From: Nakamurella panacisegetis
Lineage (GTDB): Bacteria; Actinomycetota; Actinomycetes; Mycobacteriales; Nakamurellaceae
DNA length: 64,000 bases
Assembly: GCF_900104535.1 (NCBI RefSeq)
Contig: NZ_LT629710.1
Coordinates: forward strand, 2,232,001-2,296,000
Direction: 5' to 3'
Position 1 is the first letter of the stretch. The number at the start of each line of letters is the position of its first letter. Made by a program: the position numbers and the translations under genes. Shown here one piece after another: positions 51,732-60,397 of the stretch. The notes beneath the pieces are model-generated. The model did no database searches. It was not told the DNA's origin and saw only the letters and a list, made by a program, of their open reading frames with translations.

Positions 51732-52979
51732 GTGACAGCGCTGCCTGCCCGCGATCCGGCGTCGGCCATCGATCACCGGACGATGCCCTTCCGTCGCCTG
51801 TCGGTGTCGTTCCGCGTGCTCTGGGTCGTCCTGATGGCCGGTTTGATCGGCAGCTATCTCGCCTTGCTGGCCCGCCCGCTCGGGGCCGTGTTCGTCGGTC
51901 GCTCGACGTGGCCGGCATTGGCCCTCCTGCTGGCGCTGGTCGTCGCGGTCGAGATCTATCCGGTGCTGCCGTTGGCACGTCAATCCGTCGCCGCACCGAC
52001 CAATTCCGTGTGGTCGGGGATGATCTGGTCGGTATCGCTGGCCGATGCGGCGGTGCTGGCCTTCGGTCCGCGGGCGATCCCGCTGCACTTCATCGGTGGC
52101 CTGCTCAACTCGCTGGTCGAATTCCGGCGACCGTGGTGGCGACCGTGGCTCAACGCCACCGGGGCGGGCCTGGGTGGACTGACCTCGGGCTGCGCGGCGG
52201 CGGCGGTACAGACCGCGCTGGGCGGGCATGTGGGCCTGCCCTGGGCCCTGCTGGTGTCGGTCGTCGCGTTGGCCGTCACGTCCCGCGTCACCAACTCCCT
52301 GCTCCTGCTCGGGGTCGGTGCCACCCGAGACCGGTTGACCCTGGCCCAGCTGGCGGAACAACTGCGGCAGGGCCCGTCGTTCTGGGGTCTGGACTCGATG
52401 GTCACACCGATGCTGGCCTTCGTCGCCATCCAGGCCCCTGTACTACTGCTCCCGTTGCTCGGAGTGGCATTCGCGCTGCGCCACACCGCGCACGTCCTGT
52501 TGTCCCGAACCGAGCAGGCGGCCACCGACCCTCTCACCGGCCTGGCCAACCGCTCCGCTTTCACCTTCCACCTCGACGGCCGTCTCCGGGGCCGCCGGTC
52601 CGCGACCCCGTTCAGCTTGCTGGTGGTCGACCTGGACGGCTTCAAGTCGGTGAACGACACCTATGGGCACGTCGTCGGCGACCGGGTGCTGGTCGAGATC
52701 GCGCGGCGGCTGTCCGAGGCGACCGGGCCGGAGAGCTTCCTGGCCCGGTACGGCGGAGACGAGTTCGTGGTGGTCGCCCCCGGTGACCTGCACGCCGCCG
52801 CCGACCTGCGGGACCGAGTCGCGGCCGAGCTGGCCGTGCCGATCGAGGTGGACGGTCGCCCGATCGCGCTCGGAGCGTCGATCGGCACTGCCGCCGCACG
52901 GGACCACATGGCCGAGATGGACCTGGTGTCGGCGGCCGACGAGGACATGTACCGACGCAAACGAGGCGGTACCCGTTGA
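51732..52979 (+). CDS. Membrane-bound diguanylate cyclase (GGDEF)
   Basis: 415 residues. Seven or so hydrophobic helices in the first 240 residues form a sensor of the MASE type. The C-terminal GGDEF domain runs from about residue 260 ('ATDPLTGLANRSAFTFHLDG', 'LLVVDLDGFKSVNDTYGH') with the active site GGDEF at 341-345. No RxxD inhibitory site is present five residues before it, so product inhibition at that site is unlikely. It makes cyclic di-GMP. GTG 51732 is chosen for AAGGAGAG just upstream. Confidence 0.92.
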   Translation: MTALPARDPASAIDHRTMPFRRLSVSFRVLWVVLMAGLIGSYLALLARPLGAVFVGRSTWPALALLLALVVAVEIYPVLPLARQSVAAPTNSVWSGMIWSVSLADAAVLAFGPRAIPLHFIGGLLNSLVEFRRPWWRPWLNATGAGLGGLTSGCAAAAVQTALGGHVGLPWALLVSVVALAVTSRVTNSLLLLGVGATRDRLTLAQLAEQLRQGPSFWGLDSMVTPMLAFVAIQAPVLLLPLLGVAFALRHTAHVLLSRTEQAATDPLTGLANRSAFTFHLDGRLRGRRSATPFSLLVVDLDGFKSVNDTYGHVVGDRVLVEIARRLSEATGPESFLARYGGDEFVVVAPGDLHAAADLRDRVAAELAVPIEVDGRPIALGASIGTAAARDHMAEMDLVSAADEDMYRRKRGGTR

Positions 52980-52981
52980 CA

Positions 52982-53018
52982 TCCGGCCGGGTCGCGTCAA
53001 GGGGGTGACCCGGCCGGA
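52982..53018. terminator. Bidirectional hairpin terminator
   Basis: TCCGGCCGGGTC (52982-52993) pairs perfectly with GACCCGGCCGGA (53007-53018) over a 13-base loop, between the convergent diguanylate cyclase and trehalase genes. No U-tract. Confidence 0.7.
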
Positions 53019-53023
53019 GCCGT

Positions 53024-55093
53024 TCAGCTCTGCCGGTTGGCCGGGTTGAAACCGAAGGCGTGCGAATTCTCCTCGGCCCGGATCACGTGCGTCACCGCGT
53101 TGATCAGCGCGAGGTGGGTGAACGCCTGCGGGAAGTTGCCCAGATGACGCCCGGTCAGCGGGTCCAGCTCCTCCGCGTACAGCCCGAGGCTGGAGGCGTG
53201 GGAGAGCAGGCGCTCGCACAGGGCGTGGGCTCGGTCCACCTCCCCGATCTCGACCAGCGCGGAGACCAGCCAGAACGAGCAGATGGTGAAGGTGCCCTCC
53301 TCGCCGGCCAGGCCGTCGTCGATCTCCGCCACCCGGTACCGCAGGACCAACCCCTCGTGTGTGAGCTCGTCGGCGATGGCCAGCACGGTGGCCCGGATAC
53401 GCGGGTCGTCCGGCGGGAGGAACCGCACCAGGGGAGCCATCAGCAGAGAGGCGTCCAGGGCGGTGTCGCCGTACCGCTGCACCAGCACGCCGCGTTCGTC
53501 CACGCCGTTGGCCAGGACGTCGGCGTGGATCTCGTCGGCGATGGCCTGCCACTTGTCGGCGGTGGCGTTCGAGTCGTGCAGGCGGGCCAGGCGCACGCCG
53601 CGATCAAGGGCCACCCAGCACATGATCTTCGAGGACGTGAAGTGCTGCGGTTCGCCGCGCACCTCCCACATGCCGCGGTCGGGTGCCCGCCAGTGCGAGG
53701 CGGCGTTCTCGACCTGCGCCACCACGATGGGCCACAGTTCCTCGGGCATCTGCTCCCGTGACCGGGTGTGCAGATAGATCGAGTCGAGCAGTGCGCCCCA
53801 CACGTCGTGCTGCTGCTGCCCGAACGCGCCGTTCCCGATCCGGACCGGGCGGGCGTCGTCGTATCCGGACAGGTGGTCCAGGGTCGACTCCTCCAGGTGC
53901 CGCTCGCCACCGACGCCGTACATGATCTGCAGGGCGTCCGGGTTGTCCTTGGTGACGTCGTGGATGAAGAAGAAGAAGTCGTTGGCCTCACGGTCGAACC
54001 CGAGGGTGTACAGGCCCCAGAGGGCGAACGTCGAGTCACGGATCCAGGTGTAGCGGTAGTCCCAGTTCCGTTCTCCGTGCGGTGTCTCCGGCAGCGAGGT
54101 GGTCGCGGCGGCCAGGAGCGCCCCGGTCGGCGCGTACGACAGGCCCTTGAGGGCCAACGCGCTCGACTGCAGGAAGATGCGCCACGGATGGTCCGGGAAC
54201 GAACCCTGGGTCAACCACTCGCGCCAGTACTCGCCGGTCTTGTCGATCTGGCGGTGGGCCTCCTCGGTCGACATGGGCGGCGGCAGTTCGGAGAACGTCA
54301 GCGCGACGAAGTGGGAGTCGCCGACGGACATCTTGGTGCGGGCCATCGCCGCGCGGCCCTCGATGCCAAGGCGCAGGGAGCTGGTCAGCGTGAGCGTCGG
54401 CTGTCCGTCGGCCCTGGCGATCACCTGCGCGTAGTTGTTCGTCGGATAGGACCAGCTGGCGCCGACGCGGGCGTAGTCGAACACCGGCTCGCACACCATC
54501 GACATGTCGACGGTGCCGTAGATGCAGCGGACCGTGCGCAGCAGGCAGTGGGCCGCGTCGATATCGGTGGGCGAACGCTTGTGGGTCTTGGACCGCTCGT
54601 CGACGTTGTGCCAGGGACCCATGATCAACGCATCCCGGACGACCACCCACCCGGTCGGCGTCTGCCAGGTGGTCTCCAGGACCAGGGTTCCGGGGAGATA
54701 CCGGCGGGCGGCCGGCACCTTCACACCGAACGGCCCGAACCGGAACGACCCGCCGGACCGGTCGAGCAGGGCGGTGAACACGCTGGGCGAATCGGGGCGG
54801 GGAAGGCAGAACCATTCGACCGCGCCGGATGGTGCGATCAGGCAGTTCGTCTCACAATCGGAGAGGAACGCGTAATCCGCGATGTTCGGGAAGTTGCTGG
54901 TGCCGAAGTGCTGCAGCATGACCGTGTCGGTGTTGACGCTGGCGGCCGCCGTCGAGCTGAAGGCCCCCTGGTCGACGCTGATCGCGTCGTAGTGCCCGTT
55001 GGGCGCCGCGGTCTGGACGGACGGGATGATGTCGTTCACCCGGATATTGTCGCGGCTGTCGGCCCGCGAATGATTACGTTCTCGCGTCAACAT
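53024..55093 (-). CDS. treH: GH15 family trehalase
   Basis: 689 residues from the furthest ATG. The family begins at about residue 70 with 'IADYAFLSDCETNCLIAPSG', and runs through 'PETPHGERNWDYRYTWIRDS', the catalytic-acid region 'DRGMWEVRGEPQHFTSSK' and the second Glu in 'LYAEELDPLTGRHLGNFPQA'. This matches the mycobacterial GH15 trehalase (Rv2402 type), which hydrolyses trehalose to glucose. The true start is uncertain: GTG 55039 or ATG 54919 would fit the family length better, and none has a ribosome site. No signal peptide, so it acts on intracellular trehalose. Confidence 0.9.
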   Translation of the reverse strand: MLTRERNHSRADSRDNIRVNDIIPSVQTAAPNGHYDAISVDQGAFSSTAAASVNTDTVMLQHFGTSNFPNIADYAFLSDCETNCLIAPSGAVEWFCLPRPDSPSVFTALLDRSGGSFRFGPFGVKVPAARRYLPGTLVLETTWQTPTGWVVVRDALIMGPWHNVDERSKTHKRSPTDIDAAHCLLRTVRCIYGTVDMSMVCEPVFDYARVGASWSYPTNNYAQVIARADGQPTLTLTSSLRLGIEGRAAMARTKMSVGDSHFVALTFSELPPPMSTEEAHRQIDKTGEYWREWLTQGSFPDHPWRIFLQSSALALKGLSYAPTGALLAAATTSLPETPHGERNWDYRYTWIRDSTFALWGLYTLGFDREANDFFFFIHDVTKDNPDALQIMYGVGGERHLEESTLDHLSGYDDARPVRIGNGAFGQQQHDVWGALLDSIYLHTRSREQMPEELWPIVVAQVENAASHWRAPDRGMWEVRGEPQHFTSSKIMCWVALDRGVRLARLHDSNATADKWQAIADEIHADVLANGVDERGVLVQRYGDTALDASLLMAPLVRFLPPDDPRIRATVLAIADELTHEGLVLRYRVAEIDDGLAGEEGTFTICSFWLVSALVEIGEVDRAHALCERLLSHASSLGLYAEELDPLTGRHLGNFPQAFTHLALINAVTHVIRAEENSHAFGFNPANRQS

Positions 55094-55149
55094 TGGGCGC
55101 CATGGGGGACGCGGCCCCCTTCGGTGGCGCCCGTTCGGCTGGAGGTCGG

Positions 55150-55704
55150 ATGACGAGATACGTTGCCCTGCTCAAGGGGATCAACGTGGGCAAGGCGAAA
55201 CGGGTGGCGATGGCCGACCTGCGGGCCGTGATGTCCGGCCTCGGCTTGGCCGACGTGGCCACCCACCTGCAGAGCGGCAATGCCGCGTTCACTGCCGAAG
55301 ACCCGGGGGACGCAGTCGGCCGGGCGATCGAGAAAGCCCTGTTGGACGAGTTGAAGCTCGACGTCAGGGTGGTCGTCCGGACGCATGCCCAGCTGGTCGC
55401 AGCGGTCGGATCGGACCCCTACTCCGACATCGCCGACGATCCGGCCAAACACCTGCTCGGCTTCTTCTCAGCGATCCCGGACGCGGGCCGAGTGGCCGCC
55501 TTCGAGGATCTGGTGAAGGCCAAACATGTGGATCCGGCGGTCGGTGGGCTTCATCACATCGACCGCGATCACTGCTATCTGTGGTGCCCGCAGGGCGCTC
55601 TCAAGTCGCTCTTCGGCACGGTCGACTGGGACCGCAAGCTCGGGGTGACGGTGACCATGCGGAACTGGACCACCGCGCTCAAGCTGGTCGAGATGAGCGC
55701 CTGA
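55150..55704 (+). CDS. DUF1697 family protein
   Basis: 184 residues. The family signature 'MTRYVALLKGINVGKAKRVA' opens the protein, followed by 'MADLRAVMSGLGLADVATHL', 'QSGNAAFTAED' and the end 'GTVDWDRKLGVTVTMRNWTT'. GGAGGT lies a few bases before the ATG. DUF1697 proteins are widespread, single-domain and without known function. Convergent with the DUF1295 gene. Confidence 0.9.
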   Translation: MTRYVALLKGINVGKAKRVAMADLRAVMSGLGLADVATHLQSGNAAFTAEDPGDAVGRAIEKALLDELKLDVRVVVRTHAQLVAAVGSDPYSDIADDPAKHLLGFFSAIPDAGRVAAFEDLVKAKHVDPAVGGLHHIDRDHCYLWCPQGALKSLFGTVDWDRKLGVTVTMRNWTTALKLVEMSA

Positions 55705-55772
55705 CCCGGTGCCGGCGGGCGGTTCCGGCCGAGCCGCGGGAGACGGCGCCGGGGATGCTCGGGTCGCAGGCC

Positions 55773-56600
55773 TCAGGCCGGGCTGGTCTGCGGGTCGGCC
55801 GAGCGTCGGGGCGGCCAGGGGACGACGGCCGACGTGGTGCGCTGGTACTCGGCGTACTCCGGGTACTTCCCGGCCGTGATGCCCTCGGTGAAGTTGGTCG
55901 AGCCGACGAACAGCAGGGTCAGCAGCACTGCTCCGCCGGCGGTCCACTGCACCACCGAGCCGGCGGCGATCGCGCCGAACGCGAAGACGACCCACCAGAT
56001 GGCGATCTCGCAGAAGTAGTTGGGATGACGGCTGTACCGGAACAATCCGGCCCGGAGGAAGCCGACCCCGGACGGGCGTCCCGCGGCAGCGTCGGCCTTC
56101 TTGCGCTGCTGAAAATTCCACTGCTGTTGGTCGGCCACGGTCTCGCCGATCAGCAGCACCAGGAAGACCATCGCGGCCAGCACGTCCATGACGCCGAACC
56201 CACCCTGGTGGCGTTGCGCGGTGTCGGTCGGCAGGGCGATGGCCAGCAGCAGGGCGTTCTGGTAGGCCGAGATGAAGAAGAAGTTGAACAACGCGAACTG
56301 CCAACCGGACATCCGGCTGCGCAGCAACGGCCACCGGTAGTCCTCCCCGCCTTTGGCGTAGCCGCCTTTCCGCGCGAAGTTGAACGTCAGTCGAGCGCCC
56401 CAGAGGGTGACGAGCCCGGCCATCACGTCCAGCCGCGCGTCGGCCAGCCCGGCTCCGACGGCGAAGATCCACAGGTAGACGACCGGCACGACGGACCAGA
56501 TCCGATCGACCCACGAGTGGTCACCCGTGATCAAGGACAGCGCCCAGGTGGCGAGGGTGAAGGCGAGGGCGACCCAGAGACTGGCGACGAAAGGACTCAC
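55773..56600 (-). CDS. DUF1295 membrane protein (steroid-reductase/ICMT-like)
   Basis: 275 residues with six to seven helices. The family motifs 'SWVDRIWSVVPVVYLWIFAV', 'ARLTFNFARKGGYAKGGEDY' and 'GLFRYSRHPNYFCEIAIWWV' are clear; the last (RHPNYF) is the conserved NADPH/substrate-site motif shared with steroid 5-alpha-reductases and isoprenylcysteine methyltransferases. Likely a lipid-modifying reductase. The GTG at 56600 is chosen as the start; GGTGGA is about 13 bases upstream. It lies 46 bp behind the F420-type reductase gene and could share its transcript. Confidence 0.85.
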   Translation of the reverse strand: MSPFVASLWVALAFTLATWALSLITGDHSWVDRIWSVVPVVYLWIFAVGAGLADARLDVMAGLVTLWGARLTFNFARKGGYAKGGEDYRWPLLRSRMSGWQFALFNFFFISAYQNALLLAIALPTDTAQRHQGGFGVMDVLAAMVFLVLLIGETVADQQQWNFQQRKKADAAAGRPSGVGFLRAGLFRYSRHPNYFCEIAIWWVVFAFGAIAAGSVVQWTAGGAVLLTLLFVGSTNFTEGITAGKYPEYAEYQRTTSAVVPWPPRRSADPQTSPA

Positions 56601-56646
56601 CTCTTCAGGATTCCACCTTCGATCACGGACCTGTACGTCGGATGCC

Positions 56647-57120
56647 TCACCGGGACGAACGAGGGTCGGCGCCGGTCTCGGTCGCGATCTCGAACACCGG
56701 GTAGCCAGGGGCGATGGCGAGCAGTTCGGCATCGGTGGCGTCGGGCCCCACGCCGTCGAAGAAGACGCCGATCTCGAACTTCCAGCGCTTGAGGTAGGCC
56801 CGCAGGATGGCCGGCTTCTGCTCATCGGCGAGTTCGGTCGGGGTGAACGTCTGGATCCGTCGGCCGAGGCGCAGCTGGCCCTCCCCGGCGGCGCGCAGGT
56901 TCCGCACCCACTGGGTGGTTCCGCGGGGTGCGACCAGATAGCGGTGGTCCTGGAACGTGAGCAGGTTGACCGGGGTCTGGCGCATCTGTCCGCTGGAACG
57001 CCCGCGGACGTAGAGCTGACGGCTGCCCCACACGGTGATCCCCATCCGGGTCATCAGGGCCGTGACCGAGTTGAACGCGGCGGTCCAACGGCCCGGCTTC
57101 ACGTATCGCACTGTCGACAT
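56647..57120 (-). CDS. Deazaflavin (F420)-type nitroreductase family protein
   Basis: 157 residues. 'QLYVRGRSSGQMRQTPVNLL', 'RYLVAPRGTTQWVRNLRAAG' and the end 'IAPGYPVFEI' give the Ddn-like family. ATG 57120 is set by GGAGGAGG just upstream. Divergent from a TetR gene, with an inverted repeat between, so it is probably the main target of that regulator. Followed by the DUF1295 gene; both could act in lipid reduction. Confidence 0.88.
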   Translation of the reverse strand: MSTVRYVKPGRWTAAFNSVTALMTRMGITVWGSRQLYVRGRSSGQMRQTPVNLLTFQDHRYLVAPRGTTQWVRNLRAAGEGQLRLGRRIQTFTPTELADEQKPAILRAYLKRWKFEIGVFFDGVGPDATDAELLAIAPGYPVFEIATETGADPRSSR

Positions 57121-57139
57121 GAGGTCCTCCTCCAACAGA

Positions 57140-57154
57140 GAGAGCGGTGCTCTC
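57140..57154. promoter_or_regulatory. Inverted repeat between F420-type reductase and tetR
   Basis: GAGAGC-GGT-GCTCTC, perfect six-base arms, 20 bp ahead of the reductase start. Related half-sites (AGAGCAGTGATCT, GGCGCTCTCC) occur further towards the TetR gene. Confidence 0.5.
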
Positions 57155-57246
57155 GTTATGGATCAGTGAACTCTCTGCTCGCGGCATTGTCAAGAGCAGT
57201 GATCTCGTCGTTGATCGGCGCTCTCCGTATGCGGCATGATGGGGGC

Positions 57247-58014
57247 ATGAACGCCAGCGTGACGGCCCGGGAACTGGCCCGCGCCGCCTTGACCAGCTCG
57301 ATCAAGGACGCCGCGCGCCGACAGCTGGGGGTCGAGGGGCCGGCCCGGCTGTCGGTGCGGGCGGTGGCCCGCGAGGTCGGCCTGGTCTCGTCGGCCGTCT
57401 ACCGGTACTTCCCGACCCGGGACGACTTGTTGACGGCCCTGATCATCGATGCGTACGACTCACTCGGCGCGGCGGTCGAGGCGGCCGACGCCCCGATCCC
57501 GGTCGATCGCGTGTGGGATCGCTGGGGCGCGGTGAGCCACGCCGTCCGGGACTGGGCGCTGGGCAATCGTCACGAATACGAGTTGATCTTCGGCACACCG
57601 ATACCGGATTACCGGGCGCCGCAGGACACCATCGTCCCCGCCGGGCGGGTGCCGACGGTGATCATGGGGGTGCTCCAGCACGCCTTCTCGATCGGGGCCC
57701 TGGTCGGGGCGGAGCCGGATGTGACCGCCGAGGGAGCGCCGGGGCTACCGGATCGGCTCCGGGATCAGTTGGGCACGGTCACCACCGCCCTGGCGGTTCA
57801 GCTCCCGCCCGGGGTCGCCCTGCGCGGCGTCGTCGCGTGGACCCAACTGTTCGGGATGGTGACATTCGAGCTGTTCGGGCAGTTGGTGGGCTCGATGGAC
57901 CCGGCCGACGAGTTCTTCGCGGCGGCCGCCGAGTCGATGGGCCGGTACGTCGGCCTCCGTCCGCCCGACCATCTTGCCGGGGCGCTCACTTCGCCGCTGC
58001 CTTCTGCACCTTGA
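57247..58014 (+). CDS. TetR family transcriptional regulator
   Basis: 255 residues. Helix-turn-helix 'LSVRAVAREVGLVSSAVYRY' followed by 'FPTRDDLLTALIIDAYDSLG'; the C-terminal domain resembles the TetR_C_13-like group ('RHEYELIFGTPIPDY', 'FGMVTFELFGQLVG'). Divergent from the F420-type reductase and likely its repressor. The last 29 bases overlap the tail of the convergent lipoprotein gene. No ribosome site before the ATG; CATGAT six bases upstream suggests a leaderless start. Confidence 0.88.
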   Translation: MNASVTARELARAALTSSIKDAARRQLGVEGPARLSVRAVAREVGLVSSAVYRYFPTRDDLLTALIIDAYDSLGAAVEAADAPIPVDRVWDRWGAVSHAVRDWALGNRHEYELIFGTPIPDYRAPQDTIVPAGRVPTVIMGVLQHAFSIGALVGAEPDVTAEGAPGLPDRLRDQLGTVTTALAVQLPPGVALRGVVAWTQLFGMVTFELFGQLVGSMDPADEFFAAAAESMGRYVGLRPPDHLAGALTSPLPSAP

Positions 58015-58507
58015 ACACCTCGCCCTGCTGGCAGTAGCTCATCATGTTCTTCACGATCTGGCCGGTCACCGTCACGTCCGCTCCGACCTTGACGATCTTG
58101 GGATCCCCGCCGGTCAGATTCACCCGCAACCCCGTCTTCTCGTCGGTGAGGATCAGACAACTGGGTTCGACCCCGGCTTCCACCGTGCCGGTCAAGGTGA
58201 GCTTCGCTCCGTCGGCCGGCGTGGTCAGGGGGATCGGAACGACGGTCGACCTCGACGGAGTCGTTGCGGGGGCGGACGGTCCGGCCGGGGAGCTGCCGAT
58301 CCCGGAACTCCCCGGCGGCCGGGTCTCGGTGCTCGGGGGCGACACCGTCGTCGCAGCGGAGGGGACCGACACCGACGCACCGGAACTCGGGGCGCCCGCA
58401 CTGGAACTCACCGGCGACCCCGACGAACTGGCCCCGCACCCCGCGAGCAGCGTGATCGCCACCAACCCGGTGCCGACCCCCATGATCAGATCTCGCATTC
58501 TCGCCAC
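57986..58507 (-). CDS. Lipoprotein with OB-fold-like domain
   Basis: 173 residues. A lipobox 'LLAGC' follows a short hydrophobic signal, so it is a lipid-anchored surface protein. Residues 25-85 are a Ser/Pro/Thr linker; the rest is a small domain 'LTLTGTVEAGVEPSCLILTD', then 'VGADVTVTGQIVKNM' and 'CQQGEVFKVQKA', reminiscent of OB-fold proteins. GTG 58507 is chosen because GAGGAG lies six bases before it; nearby ATGs at 58513 and 58498 have poorer spacing. Two late Cys may form a disulfide. Function unknown. Confidence 0.78.
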   Translation of the reverse strand: MARMRDLIMGVGTGLVAITLLAGCGASSSGSPVSSSAGAPSSGASVSVPSAATTVSPPSTETRPPGSSGIGSSPAGPSAPATTPSRSTVVPIPLTTPADGAKLTLTGTVEAGVEPSCLILTDEKTGLRVNLTGGDPKIVKVGADVTVTGQIVKNMMSYCQQGEVFKVQKAAAK

Positions 58508-58724
58508 GTGCATCTCCTCGCTTCTCGCCCCACCCTAGGACGGGCGGGGTCCGCGAGTCCGTTGCACAGGCTCCCGGGGCAGGCCCGGTTCGTGCTTCGG
58601 CCAGTTGGGATGTGCTCTCCCGTCGGACGCCGCGGCCATCATTCCCGTGGCTGTCGGCGCCACCAACGGCGGGAACAACTCCGGGTGCTCCTCGGTTGTG
58701 CCGGTTGAAGCCGGAAGGGGCCGC

Positions 58725-59810
58725 GTGGACGTCGACGTGCTGGTGATCGGGGCCGGACAGGCGGGGCTGTCAGCCGCGTTCCACCTGCAGCGGGCCGGTC
58801 TGTCCTACCTCGTGCTGGACGGCGAGGCCGCCCCCGGCGGTGCGTGGCAGCACCGGTGGCCGACCTTGACCATGGAGACGGTCAACGGCATCCGAGAACT
58901 CCCGGGCTCGGCAGTTCCGCCGGTCGACCCGATGACGGCGGCCCGAGTGGCCGTCCCGGCGTACTTCGCCCGCTACGAAACCGAGATGGGACTGAACATC
59001 CGCCGCCCGGTCAGGGTGCGGTCGGTCGAATCGGTCGGCGAGCACCTGGTCGCCACCAGCACCGACGGCCATCTCTACCGATCGCGGGCGCTGATCAATG
59101 CCACCGGGACCTGGTCCCGGCCGTTCTGGCCGTTCTATCCGGGCGCGGATACCTTCGCCGGCCGGCAACTGCACACCCATGACTACCGCGACCCGGGCGA
59201 GTTCGACGGTGCGCGGGTCGTGGTGATCGGCGGTGGCATCTCGGCCGTGCAACTGCTGCTGGAGCTCGCTCCGCACGCGGCCGATCATCGTTGGGTGACG
59301 CGCCGGACACCGGTCTTCCTCGAGCGGGACTTCAGCCCGGAAGCCGGCCGGGTCGCGGTTGCGATGGTGACCGATCGGGTGCGGCGGGGGCTGCCGCCGA
59401 GGTCGGTGGTCTCGGTGACGGGGCTGGGCCTGACGCCGGGGGTTCGCGCGGCCCTGGCCTCGGGGCTGCTGGATCGCCGGCCGATGTTCAGCCGTATCGA
59501 CCCCGCCGGCGTGGTCTGGGCCGACGGCTCGCGCTTCGACGCCGACGTGTTGTTCTGGAACACGGGCTTCCGTGCGGCGCTCGACCATCTGGGACCGCTG
59601 CACCTGCGCGCCCCCGGCGGCGGGATCGTGATGGACGGGACGGCGGTGGCCACCGATCGACGGATCCACCTGGTCGGTTACGGCCCCTCGGCCTCCACCA
59701 TCGGGGCCAACCGCGCGGGGCGTCTCGCGGTGCGCGAGTTGCAGCAGCTACTGGCTGACCCCACCCGGAAAGCACTTCAGGGCGCCACTCCCGAAGGAGT
59801 GGCGCCCTGA
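58725..59810 (+). CDS. Flavin-containing monooxygenase-like oxidoreductase
   Basis: 361 residues. FAD motif 'DVLVIGAGQAGLSAAFHLQR' at the start and NADPH motif 'ARVVVIGGGISAVQLLLELA' near residue 165, with 'GGAWQHRWPTLTMETVNGIR' between, as in the YpdA/CzcO-like and Baeyer-Villiger-type group. The GTG is set by GGAAGGGG upstream. The 3' end of the coding sequence folds into a 17-bp terminator hairpin. Substrate unknown. Confidence 0.85.
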   Translation: MDVDVLVIGAGQAGLSAAFHLQRAGLSYLVLDGEAAPGGAWQHRWPTLTMETVNGIRELPGSAVPPVDPMTAARVAVPAYFARYETEMGLNIRRPVRVRSVESVGEHLVATSTDGHLYRSRALINATGTWSRPFWPFYPGADTFAGRQLHTHDYRDPGEFDGARVVVIGGGISAVQLLLELAPHAADHRWVTRRTPVFLERDFSPEAGRVAVAMVTDRVRRGLPPRSVVSVTGLGLTPGVRAALASGLLDRRPMFSRIDPAGVVWADGSRFDADVLFWNTGFRAALDHLGPLHLRAPGGGIVMDGTAVATDRRIHLVGYGPSASTIGANRAGRLAVRELQQLLADPTRKALQGATPEGVAP

Positions 59811-59812
59811 AG
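59775..59812. terminator. Terminator hairpin built into the 3' end of a coding sequence
   Basis: CTTCAGGGCGCCACTCC (59775-59791) pairs perfectly with 59796-59812 over a CGAA loop, a 17-bp stem. It includes the last 12 codons and stop of the monooxygenase gene and faces the end of the convergent cspA gene 40 bp away. Confidence 0.8.
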
Positions 59813-59851
59813 CAGGAAGATCTAGGACCTAGGTCCGAGGATCAACGCAGA

Positions 59852-60055
59852 TCAGACGGCGGTGACGCCGGTGGCCTGCGGGCCCTTCGCACCCTGGGTG
59901 ACCGTGTAGGTCACCTTCTGGTTCTCCTCGAGCGAGCGGTAGCCGCCCGACTGGATCTCCGAGTAGTGGACGAAGACATCCGGTCCGTCACCCTCGGGGG
60001 TGATGAAGCCGAAGCCCTTTTCAGCGTTGAACCACTTGACGGTTCCCTGTGCCAT
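59852..60055 (-). CDS. cspA: Cold shock protein
   Basis: 67 residues, a single cold-shock domain. RNP1 'KGFGFITPE' and RNP2 'VFVHYS' are intact, with '[13 protein letters not shown]' at the start and '[10 protein letters not shown]' at the end. It binds single-stranded RNA and DNA as an RNA chaperone. AAGGAGAA lies eight bases before the ATG. An unusually long untranslated leader with a hairpin precedes it. Confidence 0.97.
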   Translation of the reverse strand: MAQGTVKWFNAEKGFGFITPEGDGPDVFVHYSEIQSGGYRSLEENQKVTYTVTQGAKGPQATGVTAV

Positions 60056-60297
60056 GTTGTTTCTCCTTGCATGTGACCGATCAGAGGGACGTGTTTCGTC
60101 TCTCCGGGTTCGTCGACGAGTGCGACATTTCGGACACAAGATCCGAGAAGTCCCAAGACGATCGACTGCCTTGGGACCGCTATGACACGAACTCAAGAAC
60201 TGTAACCAAGACCCAGTATTCCATGACACGGACTGAACACCGAATCCGGACGCAAACTTACGCTCATTGCACCCATCCGGCGTAATGATCATCGCCA
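60056..60297 (-). promoter_or_regulatory. Long structured 5' leader and promoter region of cspA
   Basis: About 240 bp, lower in GC than its neighbours. GTCCCAAG (60150-60157) pairs with CTTGGGAC (60170-60177), and a smaller CGGA/TCCG hairpin lies at 60131-60145. Long structured leaders control cspA translation by temperature in other bacteria; here that is inference. The promoter must lie upstream of 60177. Confidence 0.5.
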
Positions 60298-60397
60298 CCG
60301 CCGGATGGGTGGACGGTCAGTGATCACCCCTGCTCAGGGCGGCCGCGCGGAGCGAGGCCGAACGCGCGTGCGCCCCGTCTGACCTGGGCCGAAGGGC
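60298..60397. other. Intergenic gap, no feature seen
   Basis: The 100 bp between the cspA promoter region and the SHOCT gene hold only a short GGCC-GAAG-GGCC hairpin near the stop of the SHOCT gene. Confidence 0.3.
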
